Shown piece after piece: positions 1 to 8,191 of a stretch of DNA of 64,000 nt; the first letter of the stretch is position 1, and each line of letters begins with the position of its first letter. The DNA comes from CAJBIL01 sp049295655 (lineage in GTDB: Bacteria; Pseudomonadota; Gammaproteobacteria; Burkholderiales; Rhodocyclaceae): positions 3,094 to 67,093 of the forward strand of contig JBAQRB010000024.1 of NCBI GenBank assembly GCA_049295655.1, read 5' to 3'. A model generated the notes under the pieces. It ran no database searches, had not been told where the DNA came from, and was given only the letters and a program-made list of their open reading frames with translations. The position numbers were made by a program, and so were the translations under genes.

Positions 1-3000
1 GGCTACGCCCGCGCCTTGCCGTCCGACGAAGGCCGGCCACCGTTCCTGATCGTCGTCGACGTCGGCCACGTCATCGAGTTGTACGCCGACTTCACGCGCT
101 CCGGCGCCACCTACACGCCCTTCCCAGACCCGCGCTCGCATCGCATCCGGCTCGCCGATTTGTGCGACCCCGCCGACGACAGCGCCCGCCAGCGCCTCAA
201 AACCGTCTGGCTCGACCCACTGGCGCTTGATCCAACGCGCGCTTCGGCCAAGGTCACGCGCGAGATCGCCGAACATCTGGCGAAGATCGCCAAGACGCTC
301 GAAGGCGCCGGCCACCATCCCGAACTCGTCGCCGGCTTCCTCACGCGCTGCCTGTTCTCGATGTTCGCCGAAGATGTCGGCCTGCTGCCCAGGCAGAACG
401 GCAAGGGTGCTTTCACCGCACTTCTCGAAACCCTGCAGGGCAACCCGCAGCAATTAGTTCCGCTGCTCGCTGCGCTCTGGCGCGAGATGGATAGCGGCGG
501 CTTCTCCGTGGTCCTGCGCGAAACGCTGCCGCGCTTCAACGGAAAGCTGTTCAAACGGCCCGACGTAATTCCGCTCGACCGCGACCAGATCGGCCTGCTG
601 ATCGAAGCCGCCAAAGCCGACTGGACACAGGTAGAGCCAGCCATCTTCGGCACCCTGCTCGAACGCGCCCTATCGACCACCGAGCGCCACGCCCTCGGCG
701 CCCACTACACGCCGCGCGCCTACGTCGAACGCCTCGTCCTGCCCACCGTCGTCGAACCGCTGCGCGAGCAGTGGCGCAACGTGCAGGCCGCCGCACTACT
801 GCTTGCCAACGAAGGCAAGCTCGACGCGGCACGCGGCGAAGTCGACGCCTTCCACCACCGCCTGTGCCAGATTCGCGTGCTCGACCCGGCCTGCGGCTCG
901 GCCAACTTCCTGTACGTGACACTCGAACACATGAAGCGCCTCGAAGGCGAAGTGCTCGACCAGATGCAGGCGTTCGGCGCCGGACAACAAAGGCTCGAGG
1001 CCGAAGGCCTGACCGTCGACCCGCACCAGTTTCTCGGCCTCGAACTCAACCCGCGCGCCGCGGCGATTGCCGAACTCGTGCTGTGGATCGGCTACCTGCA
1101 ATGGCACTTCCGCACCAACGGCAGCGGCCTGCCGCCACAACCGATCCTCAAGGATTTCAGAAACGTCGAATGCCGCGACGCCGTGCTGGCGTGGGACAGC
1201 GTCGAAACCGTGCTGGGCGAAGACGGCGTGCCGGTCAGCCGCTGGGACGGCGTGACGACCAAAACACACCCGGTCACCGGCGAACAAGTGCCCGACGAAA
1301 TGGCCCGCACGCCACTGCAGCGCTACATCAACCCGCGCAAGGCCGAATGGCCGGCCGCCGACTACATCGTCGGAAATCCGCCCTTCATCGGTAACAAACG
1401 CATGCGCGATGCGCTCGGCGACGGCTACGTCGAAGCATTGCGCGGCGCCTGGCCGGAGGTTCCCGAATCAGCCGATCTCGTCATGTTCTGGTGGCACCAC
1501 GCCGCACAACTCGTCGCGCAAGGCGCGGTGCGGCGTTTCGGCCTGATCACCACCAACAGCCTGACGCAAACATTCAATCGCCGCGTCGTTCAGGGCGCGC
1601 TCGACCAGGGCGTATCGCTCGCTTTTGCCATCCCCGATCACCCATGGGTCGATGCTGCCGACGGCGCGGCGGTGCGCATCGCCATGACCGTTGGCGCGAT
1701 GGATGGTGGCGAAGGGCGCTTGCTCAGCGTCACCGACGAGCGCGAAGGCAAGGGTGAAGGACTGGACGTAACCTTGCAGGAACAGGTCGGGCTGCTGCAC
1801 GCAGATTTGCGGGTTGGGGCTAACGTGGCCGGTACGCGACCGTTGAGTGCAAACGCTGGCGTAAGCTCAATGGGTTTCATGCTCGCAGGCTCTGGATTTA
1901 TTGTTACTTCCGAAGAAAGCACTCATCTCGACCCTAATGCGCCGATAAAGGCATACCGGAATGGCAAAGACCTGACCGATACGCCGCGCGGTGTTTTTCT
2001 TATTGACTGTTATGGCTTCTCGGCGGAACAGCTACGGTTCACCTATCCCGCAACCTACCAATGGCTTCATGAACGAGTGAAACCCGAGCGTGACCACAAC
2101 AATCGACCCAGACTCAAAGAGCAGTGGTGGCTTTTTGCGGAATGCCGAAAAACATTGCGATCAGCCTTGACTGGGCTTCCTCGCTACATTGCAACTGTTG
2201 AAACCTCGAAGCATCGGCATTTCCAATTTTTGGGCTCCACAATCGCCCCCGATCATCGATTGATCGCTATCGCAAGCGCCGATTCATTGCACCTTGGTGT
2301 TTTATCGTCTCGAGTTCACGTTACGTGGGCACTTGCATCCGGCGGAACACTTGAGAATCGTCCGGTTTACAACAAGTCCCGCTGCTTTGATCCGTTCCCC
2401 TTCCCCGTCGCCACCCCCGAACAAGCCACCCGCATCCGCGACCTAGCCGAACAGCTCGACGCGCACCGTAAGCGCCAGCAGGCCGCGCATGCCGGCCTGA
2501 CGCTGACCGGCCTATACAACGTGCTTGAGAAATTGAAGAGCGGCGAAGCGCTGAGCGCCAAGGAAAAAACCATCCACGAGCAAGGTCTGGTCAGCGTGCT
2601 GAAAACCCTGCATGACGAACTCGACGCCGCAGTGCTGGAGGCCTACGGCTGGCGCGACCTCGCGCCGATGCTGGCCGACCCGGCGCGCAAGGAAGCCGCC
2701 AGCGAAACCCTGCTCGTCCGCCTCGTCGCGCTCAACGCCGAACGCGCCGCCGAAGAAGCGCAGGGCCAGATCCGCTGGTTGCGCCCGGAATTCCAGCACC
2801 CGGCCGGAGAGCCAATAAATACGGGCATCTCCATTAACGATGCCGGGAGAACAAGCAAAGACGCGGCTTCCAGCGATGCCATTGCGCAGATCGCCATTCC
2901 GCGCGCCTCCTGGCCTGCCACCCTGCCCGAACAGGTCGCCGCCGTCGCCCGCGTCCTTGCCGCCTCGCCCATCCCGCTCAGCCAGGCCGACCTCGCCGCC

Positions 3001-3111
3001 CGCTTCACCGGCAAGGGCCCGTGGAAGAAACGCCTGCCGCAGATCATCGACACGCTCGAAGCACTGGGCCGCGTGCGGCGGCAGGGCGATGTCGTGACCG
3101 CCACATCTTAA
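1..3111 (+). CDS. MmeI-like type II restriction-modification protein, 5'-truncated by the window edge
   Basis: A large DNA methyltransferase that enters the window in frame; there is no start codon at the edge and the reading frame is open from base 1. It shows an N-terminal domain piece (residues VDVGHVIELYADF), a helical spacer with FAEDVGLLP, the phrase ALGAHYTPRAYVERLV, SAM-binding motif I (LDPACGSANF, about nt 880-910) and catalytic motif IV NPPF (about nt 1375-1386), which indicates adenine N6 methylation. A target-recognition domain follows (about nt 1830-2390), then a helical region and a C-terminal winged-helix-like end. This order is that of the MmeI-type proteins that combine cleavage, modification and specificity. 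Any PD-(D/E)xK nuclease would lie upstream, outside the window, so restriction activity cannot be judged. The recognition domain is clearly less GC-rich than its flanks. Confidence 0.85.
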   Translation, partial: GYARALPSDEGRPPFLIVVDVGHVIELYADFTRSGATYTPFPDPRSHRIRLADLCDPADDSARQRLKTVWLDPLALDPTRASAKVTREIAEHLAKIAKTLEGAGHHPELVAGFLTRCLFSMFAEDVGLLPRQNGKGAFTALLETLQGNPQQLVPLLAALWREMDSGGFSVVLRETLPRFNGKLFKRPDVIPLDRDQIGLLIEAAKADWTQVEPAIFGTLLERALSTTERHALGAHYTPRAYVERLVLPTVVEPLREQWRNVQAAALLLANEGKLDAARGEVDAFHHRLCQIRVLDPACGSANFLYVTLEHMKRLEGEVLDQMQAFGAGQQRLEAEGLTVDPHQFLGLELNPRAAAIAELVLWIGYLQWHFRTNGSGLPPQPILKDFRNVECRDAVLAWDSVETVLGEDGVPVSRWDGVTTKTHPVTGEQVPDEMARTPLQRYINPRKAEWPAADYIVGNPPFIGNKRMRDALGDGYVEALRGAWPEVPESADLVMFWWHHAAQLVAQGAVRRFGLITTNSLTQTFNRRVVQGALDQGVSLAFAIPDHPWVDAADGAAVRIAMTVGAMDGGEGRLLSVTDEREGKGEGLDVTLQEQVGLLHADLRVGANVAGTRPLSANAGVSSMGFMLAGSGFIVTSEESTHLDPNAPIKAYRNGKDLTDTPRGVFLIDCYGFSAEQLRFTYPATYQWLHERVKPERDHNNRPRLKEQWWLFAECRKTLRSALTGLPRYIATVETSKHRHFQFLGSTIAPDHRLIAIASADSLHLGVLSSRVHVTWALASGGTLENRPVYNKSRCFDPFPFPVATPEQATRIRDLAEQLDAHRKRQQAAHAGLTLTGLYNVLEKLKSGEALSAKEKTIHEQGLVSVLKTLHDELDAAVLEAYGWRDLAPMLADPARKEAASETLLVRLVALNAERAAEEAQGQIRWLRPEFQHPAGEPINTGISINDAGRTSKDAASSDAIAQIAIPRASWPATLPEQVAAVARVLAASPIPLSQADLAARFTGKGPWKKRLPQIIDTLEALGRVRRQGDVVTATS

Positions 3112-3120
3112 CTATTGCCA

Positions 3121-3139
3121 TATAATGCACAACGTTATA
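3121..3139 (+). promoter_or_regulatory. Candidate higBA promoter/operator dyad
   Basis: A TATAA...TTATA inverted repeat lies 12 nt before the higB start codon and includes a perfect TATAAT hexamer. HigA-type antitoxins usually repress their own promoter through an AT-rich dyad in this position. No convincing -35 hexamer stands at the right distance, so the exact promoter is uncertain. Confidence 0.4.
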
Positions 3140-3150
3140 CGATCATCGGC

Positions 3151-3429
3151 ATGATTCAGTCATTCGCCTGCAAGAACACTGCATCACTGTTTGCCGGAAA
3201 CAACGTGCTGCTCTTCGGAAATTTTCGTGCAGTCGCTGAACGCAAACTACAGATGCTGCATCACGCGATCCGGCTGGATGACTTGAGAATCCCGCCACAA
3301 AACCGGCTGGAGAAGTTACGCGGCGACCGTGCCGGGCAGTGGAGCATCCGAATCAATGATCAGTGGCGCTTATGTTTCCGCTTCGACGACGGCAATGCCT
3401 TTGATGTCGAGATTGTCGATTATCACTAG
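3151..3429 (+). CDS. higB: HigB-type toxin (RelE/ParE superfamily mRNA interferase)
   Basis: A 92-residue protein with the typical HigB sequence: an MIQSF start, a central RKLQML segment, LRIPPQNRLEKL, and the conserved GQWSIRINDQWRLCF core ending in VEIVDYH. Toxins of this family bind the ribosome and cut translated mRNA; the antitoxin is encoded 9 nt downstream. An in-frame ATG at 3115 overlaps the promoter dyad, so the ATG at 3151, where family similarity begins, was chosen. The toxin-first order is normal for higBA. The length is the family's usual length and no damage is visible. Confidence 0.9.
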   Translation: MIQSFACKNTASLFAGNNVLLFGNFRAVAERKLQMLHHAIRLDDLRIPPQNRLEKLRGDRAGQWSIRINDQWRLCFRFDDGNAFDVEIVDYH

Positions 3430-3438
3430 GAGAAAACC

Positions 3439-3750
3439 ATGACTATCAAGAACGGCATGCGCCCCATCCACCCGGGCGAAATTCTGCGGGAGGAATTCCT
3501 GCTCCCACTCAAGCTCTCTGGGCACGCGTTGGCGCTGGCGTTGCGCGTACCGGCGCCGCGCATCAACGACATCGTCCGCGAAAAACGCGGCATCAGCGCC
3601 GACACCGCGCTGCGTCTGGCCCGCTACTTCGGCACCAGCGCCGAATTCTGGCTCGGGCTGCAGGTTGATTTTGACTTGCGAGCGGCGGAAATCGCCGACG
3701 GTGAGCGGATCGTCCGTGAAGTGATGCCGGCTGAACCTCTGGCGGCATAA
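3439..3750 (+). CDS. higA: HigA-type antitoxin, HTH XRE family
   Basis: A 103-residue helix-turn-helix protein. It begins with the family signature MRPIHPGEILREEFL, followed by the recognition-helix region (ALRVPAPRINDIVREKRGIS), the conserved DTALRLARYFGTSAEFWLGLQ and a short acidic tail. It should neutralise HigB and repress the shared promoter. The ribosome-binding site AGGAGAAAA lies just upstream of the ATG and overlaps the end of higB, so the two are translated from one message. Confidence 0.92.
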   Translation: MTIKNGMRPIHPGEILREEFLLPLKLSGHALALALRVPAPRINDIVREKRGISADTALRLARYFGTSAEFWLGLQVDFDLRAAEIADGERIVREVMPAEPLAA

Positions 3751-3802
3751 CGGTACTTGCCATGCAACGCGCGGGCAACCGAAACGAACGCAAGGAGCCA
3801 GC

Positions 3803-4000
3803 ATGCGAACCACTTACTACGACGAAGACGATATTTTTGTGATCCGCCTTTCCGACAAGCCCATCGTGCGCGAGGTTTCACAAGACTGGAACACGCATAT
3901 CAGCTATGCGGAGGATGATACAGCCGTCGAAATCGTGCTGCTCGACGCACGCGCTTTTGGCGTACTGCCGATGGAGACGCTGCACGGCAGGGCGGCGTGA
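3803..4000 (+). CDS. DUF2283 family small protein
   Basis: A 65-residue protein with the DUF2283 pattern: YYDEDDIFVIRLSDKPIVREVSQDWN, then an AVEIVLLDAR strand. A good ribosome-binding site (AAGGAG) precedes the ATG. Its stop codon overlaps the GTG start of the next gene. DUF2283 proteins often pair with a DUF2442, DUF4258 or toxin-like partner and have been proposed to belong to toxin-antitoxin-like modules, but the function is unproven. Its position directly after higBA and the restriction-modification gene fits a small defence/stability cluster. Confidence 0.7.
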   Translation: MRTTYYDEDDIFVIRLSDKPIVREVSQDWNTHISYAEDDTAVEIVLLDARAFGVLPMETLHGRAA

Positions 4001-4224
4001 AACTCGATCCTCACGTAGTCGACGTTTCGTTTGACGAGGCGGCAGTTCACATCGTTCTGGCCGACGGTCGGGATATTTCCGCACCACGGGCGTGGTTTCC
4101 TCGACTGCGGGATGCCTCCCCTACGCAACGCAGCAACTGGCGTTTGATCGGCAAAGGCGTTGGGGTGCATTGGTCAGAAGTCGATGAAGATATTGCGGTC
4201 AGTACGCTGATGCGCAATCACTGA
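3997..4224 (+). CDS. DUF2442 family small protein
   Basis: A 75-residue protein of the DUF2442 type, with a strand of the kind VHIVLADGRDISAPRAWFPRL, then NWRLIGKGVGVHWSEVDEDIAVSTLM. The GTG start codon overlaps the TGA of the DUF2283 gene (GTGA), so translation is coupled. Family members are found beside small toxin-antitoxin-like partners, and the biochemical role is not known. The coupling argues that this and the preceding protein work together. Confidence 0.7.
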   Translation: MKLDPHVVDVSFDEAAVHIVLADGRDISAPRAWFPRLRDASPTQRSNWRLIGKGVGVHWSEVDEDIAVSTLMRNH

Positions 4225-4295
4225 CTGAGCGATGCGGGTTCGCCTAGCTGCCTGAAACCTTCTGCCAGCGAGCCGAAACGGCTAAAATCCGCCGC

Positions 4296-4883
4296 ATGCC
4301 GCCGAACGCCCTGCCTACCGACTACCCGCTCTCCCTGCGCTGCCACCCCGCAACCCCTGCCCCGCTGGTGCGCACGCTCGAAGCTTGCGTTGCCTTCCAG
4401 CCCGATGGCAGCCTGCTGCTGACCTACCGGCTGCGCGGCGAGATCGCCCGCCTGCGCATCCCCGGGCCACAGGACGCCGAGCGCACCGACGGCCTCTGGC
4501 AGCACAGCTGTTTCGAGGCCTTCGTCGGCCGCCAGGGCGACCCGGCCTACCGCGAGTTCAACTTCTCGCCGTCGGGGCAATGGGCAGCCTACGCTTTTTC
4601 GGACGAGCGGCTGCGCGACGCGGCGAACGACCCGAACGACGCACCGCAGATCACGGTCCACCGCTTCGCCGACCGGATCGAACTCGCAGCGATCATTTGC
4701 GCAGCCGCCCTGCCGCCCGGCACCGCCGTGCTGCAGATCGGCCTTGCTGCGGTCGTCGAAGCAACGGAAACGGTCGACGGCGGCCACAGCTACTGGGCGC
4801 TGACCCACCCTGCCGACCGCCCCGATTTTCACCGGCGCGCCGCCTTCGCCCTTGAACTGGCCGACCCGCGCCAAACTGTTTGA
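4296..4883 (+). CDS. DOMON-like domain protein
   Basis: A 195-residue protein resembling the DOMON-like proteins of Proteobacteria. It has a beta-rich body with LTYRLRGEIARLRIPGPQ, then DGLWQHSCFEAFVG, YREFNFSPSGQWAAYAF and a C-terminal YWALTHPADRPDFHRRAAF. The DOMON fold in other proteins binds heme or sugars, but no ligand residue can be assigned here. No signal peptide is visible, which suggests a cytoplasmic protein. It ends 11 nt before the NamZ gene and is probably co-transcribed with it. Confidence 0.75.
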   Translation: MPPNALPTDYPLSLRCHPATPAPLVRTLEACVAFQPDGSLLLTYRLRGEIARLRIPGPQDAERTDGLWQHSCFEAFVGRQGDPAYREFNFSPSGQWAAYAFSDERLRDAANDPNDAPQITVHRFADRIELAAIICAAALPPGTAVLQIGLAAVVEATETVDGGHSYWALTHPADRPDFHRRAAFALELADPRQTV

Positions 4884-4894
4884 AAGCCCACGCC

Positions 4895-6106
4895 ATGCCC
4901 GCCATCCAGTTTGGACTCGACCGCCTGCTGACCGACGCCACGCTACGCCGCCCGCTCGCCGGCAAACGAATCGCCCTGCTCGCGCACCCCGCTTCGGTGA
5001 GCGCCGACCTGACGCACGCGCTCGACGCACTCGCCGCGCTGCCCGACCTCGAGCTCACTGCCGCCTTCGGCCCGCAACACGGCCTGCGCGGCGACAAGCA
5101 GGACAACATGGTCGAGTCGCCCGACTATCTCGATCCGCTGCTCGGCATCCCGGTCTTCAGCCTGTACGGCGAAGTGCGCCGCCCGACGGCGGCGATGATG
5201 GACAGCTTCGACGTGCTGCTGATCGACCTGCAGGATCTCGGCTGCCGCATCTACACCTTCATCACGACGCTGCGCTACCTGCTCGAAGCGGCAGCCGAAC
5301 ACGGCAAGCAGGTGTGGATACTCGACCGGCCGAATCCCGCCGGCCGTCCGGTCGAAGGTCTGCTGCTGCGCCCCGGCTGGGAAAGCTTCGTCGGCGCCGG
5401 CCCGCTGCCGATGCGGCACGGCCTGACGATGGGCGAGCTGGCGCGCTGGTTCATCGCGGCACTCAAGCTCGACGTCGACTGCCAGGTCATCGCCATGCAC
5501 GGCTGGTCGCCCGCTGCCGGGCCGGGCTACGGCTGGCCGCTCGGCGAACGGACGTGGATCAACCCGAGCCCGAACGCGCCCAATCTCTCGATGGCGCGCT
5601 GCTACGCCGGCACCGTGCTGCTCGAAGGCACGACGCTCTCCGAGGGAAGAGGCACGACCCGCCCGCTCGAACTCTTCGGCGCCCCGGACATCGACGCGCG
5701 CGCGCTGATCGGCGAAATGCACGCGCTGGCGCCGCAATGGCTGTGCGGCTGCCGCCTGCGCGACTGCTGGTTCGAGCCGACCTTCCACAAGCACGCCGGC
5801 CAGCTATGCAACGGCGTGCAGATTCACGTCGAGGACGCCAGCTACCAGCATGCCGACTTCCGCCCGTGGCGCCTGCAGGCGCTCGCCTTCAAGGCGCTGC
5901 GCCGCCTGCAGCCCGACTACGCGATCTGGCGCGACTTCGGCTACGAGTACGAACACGAGCGGCTGGCCATCGACCTGATCAACGGCAGTCCGCTGCTGCG
6001 CGAGTGGGTCGACGATGCGCAGGCAACGCCGGCCGACTTCGACGCGCTGGTTGCGCCGGACGAAGCGGCTTGGGAGGCGGAGCGGAAGGCATTTTTGTTG
6101 TATTGA
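4895..6106 (+). CDS. namZ: NamZ-type exo-beta-N-acetylmuramidase (DUF1343)
   Basis: A 403-residue protein with the DUF1343 signatures: an N-terminal FGLDRLL, LLAHPASV, GPQHGLRGD, a SLYGEVRRPT segment, DLQDLGCRIYTFITTL, ILDRPNPAGRPVEG and WINPSPNAPN. Characterised members (NamZ) release MurNAc from the non-reducing ends of peptidoglycan fragments. The ATG at 4895 was chosen over an upstream TTG that overlaps the previous stop, because similarity begins at MPAIQFGLD. No clear signal peptide is seen, although many relatives are exported, so the location is uncertain. An inverted-repeat element follows. Confidence 0.85.
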   Translation: MPAIQFGLDRLLTDATLRRPLAGKRIALLAHPASVSADLTHALDALAALPDLELTAAFGPQHGLRGDKQDNMVESPDYLDPLLGIPVFSLYGEVRRPTAAMMDSFDVLLIDLQDLGCRIYTFITTLRYLLEAAAEHGKQVWILDRPNPAGRPVEGLLLRPGWESFVGAGPLPMRHGLTMGELARWFIAALKLDVDCQVIAMHGWSPAAGPGYGWPLGERTWINPSPNAPNLSMARCYAGTVLLEGTTLSEGRGTTRPLELFGAPDIDARALIGEMHALAPQWLCGCRLRDCWFEPTFHKHAGQLCNGVQIHVEDASYQHADFRPWRLQALAFKALRRLQPDYAIWRDFGYEYEHERLAIDLINGSPLLREWVDDAQATPADFDALVAPDEAAWEAERKAFLLY

Positions 6107-6117
6107 CAAAAGACGGT

Positions 6118-6206
6118 TTAACCACAACGGGCACAACGAACACAACGAAAACCAGAAGATAAATGTTTTTGAATTTCGTTGTGCCCGTTGTGCCCGTTGT
6201 GGTTAA
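6118..6206. repeat. Long intergenic inverted repeat, copy 1 (AACGGGCAC units)
   Basis: Two 33-nt arms (6118-6150 and 6174-6206) are inverted copies differing at two positions and separated by 23 nt. Each arm starts with TTAACCAC and continues with 9-nt units of the type AACGGGCAC. A further half copy (TTTCGTTGTGGTTAAT) follows near 6213-6229. The element sits between namZ and dinB, ends in a T/A-rich stretch, and could fold into a strong hairpin that acts as a terminator. Confidence 0.8.
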
Positions 6207-6245
6207 TGCCTCTTTCGTTGTGGTTAATATCTCTTTAAATCCCCC

Positions 6246-7421
6246 ATGACCCCGCCCCGCCGTATCGCCCACCTCGACATGGACGCCTTCTACGCGTCGG
6301 TCGAGCTGTTGCGCTATCCCGATCTGCGCGGCCAGCCGGTGGTGATCGGCGGGCGCGGCGACCAGCAGCCGGTAACGCTGGCCGACGGCAGCCGGCGCTA
6401 CGCGCGCCTGCGCGACTACACGGGGCGCGGCGTGATCACCACCTCGACCTACGAAGCGCGCGCGCTCGGCATCTTCTCGGCGATGGGCGTCATGAAGGCG
6501 GCGAAACTCGCGCCGGACGCGATCCTGCTGCCGGTCGATTTCGACGCCTACCGCCACTACTCGCGCCGCTTCAAGGCAGCCGTCGCCGGCATCGCACCGC
6601 TGATCGAGGACCGCGGCATCGACGAGATCTACATCGACCTGAGCGGACTGTGCGAGCTGCCCGACGAAATGCAGGCGCTCGCCAGACACCTCAAGCAGGC
6701 CGTGTTCGACGCCACCGGCCTGACCTGCTCGATCGCCATCACGCCGAACAAGCTGCTCTCGAAAATCGGCTCCGACCTCGACAAGCCGGACGGCATCACG
6801 CTGCTCGGCGAGCACGATATCGCCACGCGCATCTGGCCGTTGCCGGTGCGCAAGATCAACGGCATCGGCCCGAAGGCGGGCGAAAAGCTCGCCGCGCTCG
6901 GCATCAAGACCATTGCCGAACTGGCGCAGACCGAACCGGAATTCCTGCTGCTGCACTTTGGCCGCAGCTATGGCGCCTGGCTGCACGCAGCGGCCAACGG
7001 CATCGACGAGCGCCCGCTGGTGACCGAGAGCGAACCGAAGTCGATCAGCCGCGAAACGACCTTCGAGCGCGACCTGCACCCGGTTCACGACCGCGCGACG
7101 CTGACCGAGGTCTTCACCGGCCTGTGCCGGCGCGTCGCCGACGACCTGCAGCGCAAGGGCTATCTTGGCCGGACGATCGGCATCAAGCTGCGTTTCGAGG
7201 ATTTCTACACGGTGACGCGCGACGTGCGGCTGCCCGCAGCGACCGCCGACGCCGCCACCATCCGCCGCGCCGCCGGCGAATGCCTGCGCCGCATTCCGCT
7301 CGACAAGAGACTTCGCCTGCTCGGCGTGCGGGCCAGCGCGCTGTCGTCGACAAGCACCGTGCGCGCGGCCGAAAGTTCGCCGCAGGGCGAGCTGGCGCTG
7401 CTGCCGGCGGACGGCGCCTAA
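6246..7421 (+). CDS. dinB: DNA polymerase IV (Y family)
   Basis: A 391-residue translesion polymerase. The catalytic acidic residues are visible: D11 and D13 in HLDMDAFYASVE and the D126-E127 pair in GIDEIYIDLSGL. ITPNKLLSKIGSDLDKPDG and a helix-hairpin-helix region (INGIGPKAGEKLAALGI) follow, then a little-finger domain ending near residue 355. Compared with the Escherichia coli enzyme there are about 20 extra residues between VVIGG and the GVITTSTYEAR segment (about residues 37-60). It lies alone between a repeat element and a convergent gene; no LexA box was recognised upstream. Confidence 0.93.
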   Translation: MTPPRRIAHLDMDAFYASVELLRYPDLRGQPVVIGGRGDQQPVTLADGSRRYARLRDYTGRGVITTSTYEARALGIFSAMGVMKAAKLAPDAILLPVDFDAYRHYSRRFKAAVAGIAPLIEDRGIDEIYIDLSGLCELPDEMQALARHLKQAVFDATGLTCSIAITPNKLLSKIGSDLDKPDGITLLGEHDIATRIWPLPVRKINGIGPKAGEKLAALGIKTIAELAQTEPEFLLLHFGRSYGAWLHAAANGIDERPLVTESEPKSISRETTFERDLHPVHDRATLTEVFTGLCRRVADDLQRKGYLGRTIGIKLRFEDFYTVTRDVRLPAATADAATIRRAAGECLRRIPLDKRLRLLGVRASALSSTSTVRAAESSPQGELALLPADGA

Positions 7422-7439
7422 GGCCACGGACAAGCAGGA

Positions 7440-7793
7440 TCAAACCAGGACGTGGCGGGTTTCTGAAAAGAAGCGGTGGATTTGCTGCTCGATGTCCGGA
7501 TCGATCATTTCTGCCGGCCGCCGCCCGTTCGGGCAGGCAAGGCGCGGCGTCGTGCCGAACAGGCGGCAAATCAGCGGTCGCTCGAGATAGACGCGGCAAC
7601 CGTCGCTGCCAAGGTGCGGACAACTCAGATCGGCCAGCGCCGCCGCATGCAGCGCTTCGCTGAGCACCGGCAAACGGGACATTTCCTCGCTGGAAGTGGT
7701 CACCGGCCCGCAGCAGTCGTGGCATCCCGGCTGGCAGTCAAACGCCGGAATGCGCTGACGGAAAAACCGGATCTTCTGGCTGACGCCGCTCAC
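7440..7793 (-). CDS. YkgJ family cysteine cluster protein
   Basis: A 117-residue protein with the cysteine pattern of the YkgJ/UPF0153 family: CQPGCHDCCGP near the N-terminus, CPHLGSDGCRVY in the middle, then LICRLFGTTPRLACPNG. The cysteines probably bind a zinc ion or an iron-sulfur cluster; the role is not established. It converges on dinB with only an 18-nt gap. The ATG at 7793 gives the usual spacing to the first cysteine. Confidence 0.88.
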   Translation of the reverse strand: MSGVSQKIRFFRQRIPAFDCQPGCHDCCGPVTTSSEEMSRLPVLSEALHAAALADLSCPHLGSDGCRVYLERPLICRLFGTTPRLACPNGRRPAEMIDPDIEQQIHRFFSETRHVLV

Positions 7794-7880
7794 TGAACGG
7801 CTTTCCGTTCATGGCCAGGCCACGAGGCGCCAGCGTGCGCGACGGCGCTCTTGCCGGAGCGGGGCGTCGGCAAGACGAAA

Positions 7881-8009
7881 CTACAAAGCCGTATTGGTCG
7901 AGATGAAGCGCGAGCAGGCAACCGACAACTGGCGTACGCGTTCGGCCATTTCCGTATCGCCCGTTGCAGAGCCATTCAGCAGATCCATCAAATATTGCAG
8001 CTTGTACAT
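7881..8009 (-). CDS. Possible 42-residue small protein
   Basis: A short open frame begins MYKLQYLMDLLNGSATG and ends SRFISTNTAL, in a gap that otherwise holds no gene. Its ATG is preceded at a good distance by GGAGACGA, a plausible ribosome-binding site, and the peptide could form an amphipathic helix. I do not recognise it. It would lie between the alpha/beta hydrolase gene and the YkgJ gene on the same strand. The call rests only on the start context and the lack of an alternative reading. Confidence 0.4.
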   Translation of the reverse strand: MYKLQYLMDLLNGSATGDTEMAERVRQLSVACSRFISTNTAL

Positions 8010-8191
8010 GATCTCGTCTCCAGAAATATTCGCACCTGATTTCGGGAACACGAGCCTGACGCTTTGGGGTTTGCCGCTTTTTCCACAGAGGTGGCAATTT
8101 TTGCCGATTCACCCTGATCCGCTGCCGCTGCAAGCCCGAATCGATGCTCCCGCAGCTACTAAAGCAGGATGCATGCCAAACCATTCGAGAA

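Noticed and set aside
4852..6162. A 436-codon frame overlapping the NamZ gene in another plus-strand frame
   Set aside because: It is Arg/Ala-rich with no recognisable domain, while the frame starting at 4895 shows all DUF1343 motifs.
6117..6232. Tandem 9-nt units considered as a CRISPR array
   Set aside because: There are no unique spacers of regular length; the units are arranged as two inverted arms of a hairpin.
8046..8190. Gap between the small ORF and the hydrolase gene searched for tRNA or riboswitch structure
   Set aside because: A TTGCC...GGCAA pair was seen, but no cloverleaf, conserved riboswitch core or promoter pattern could be supported.
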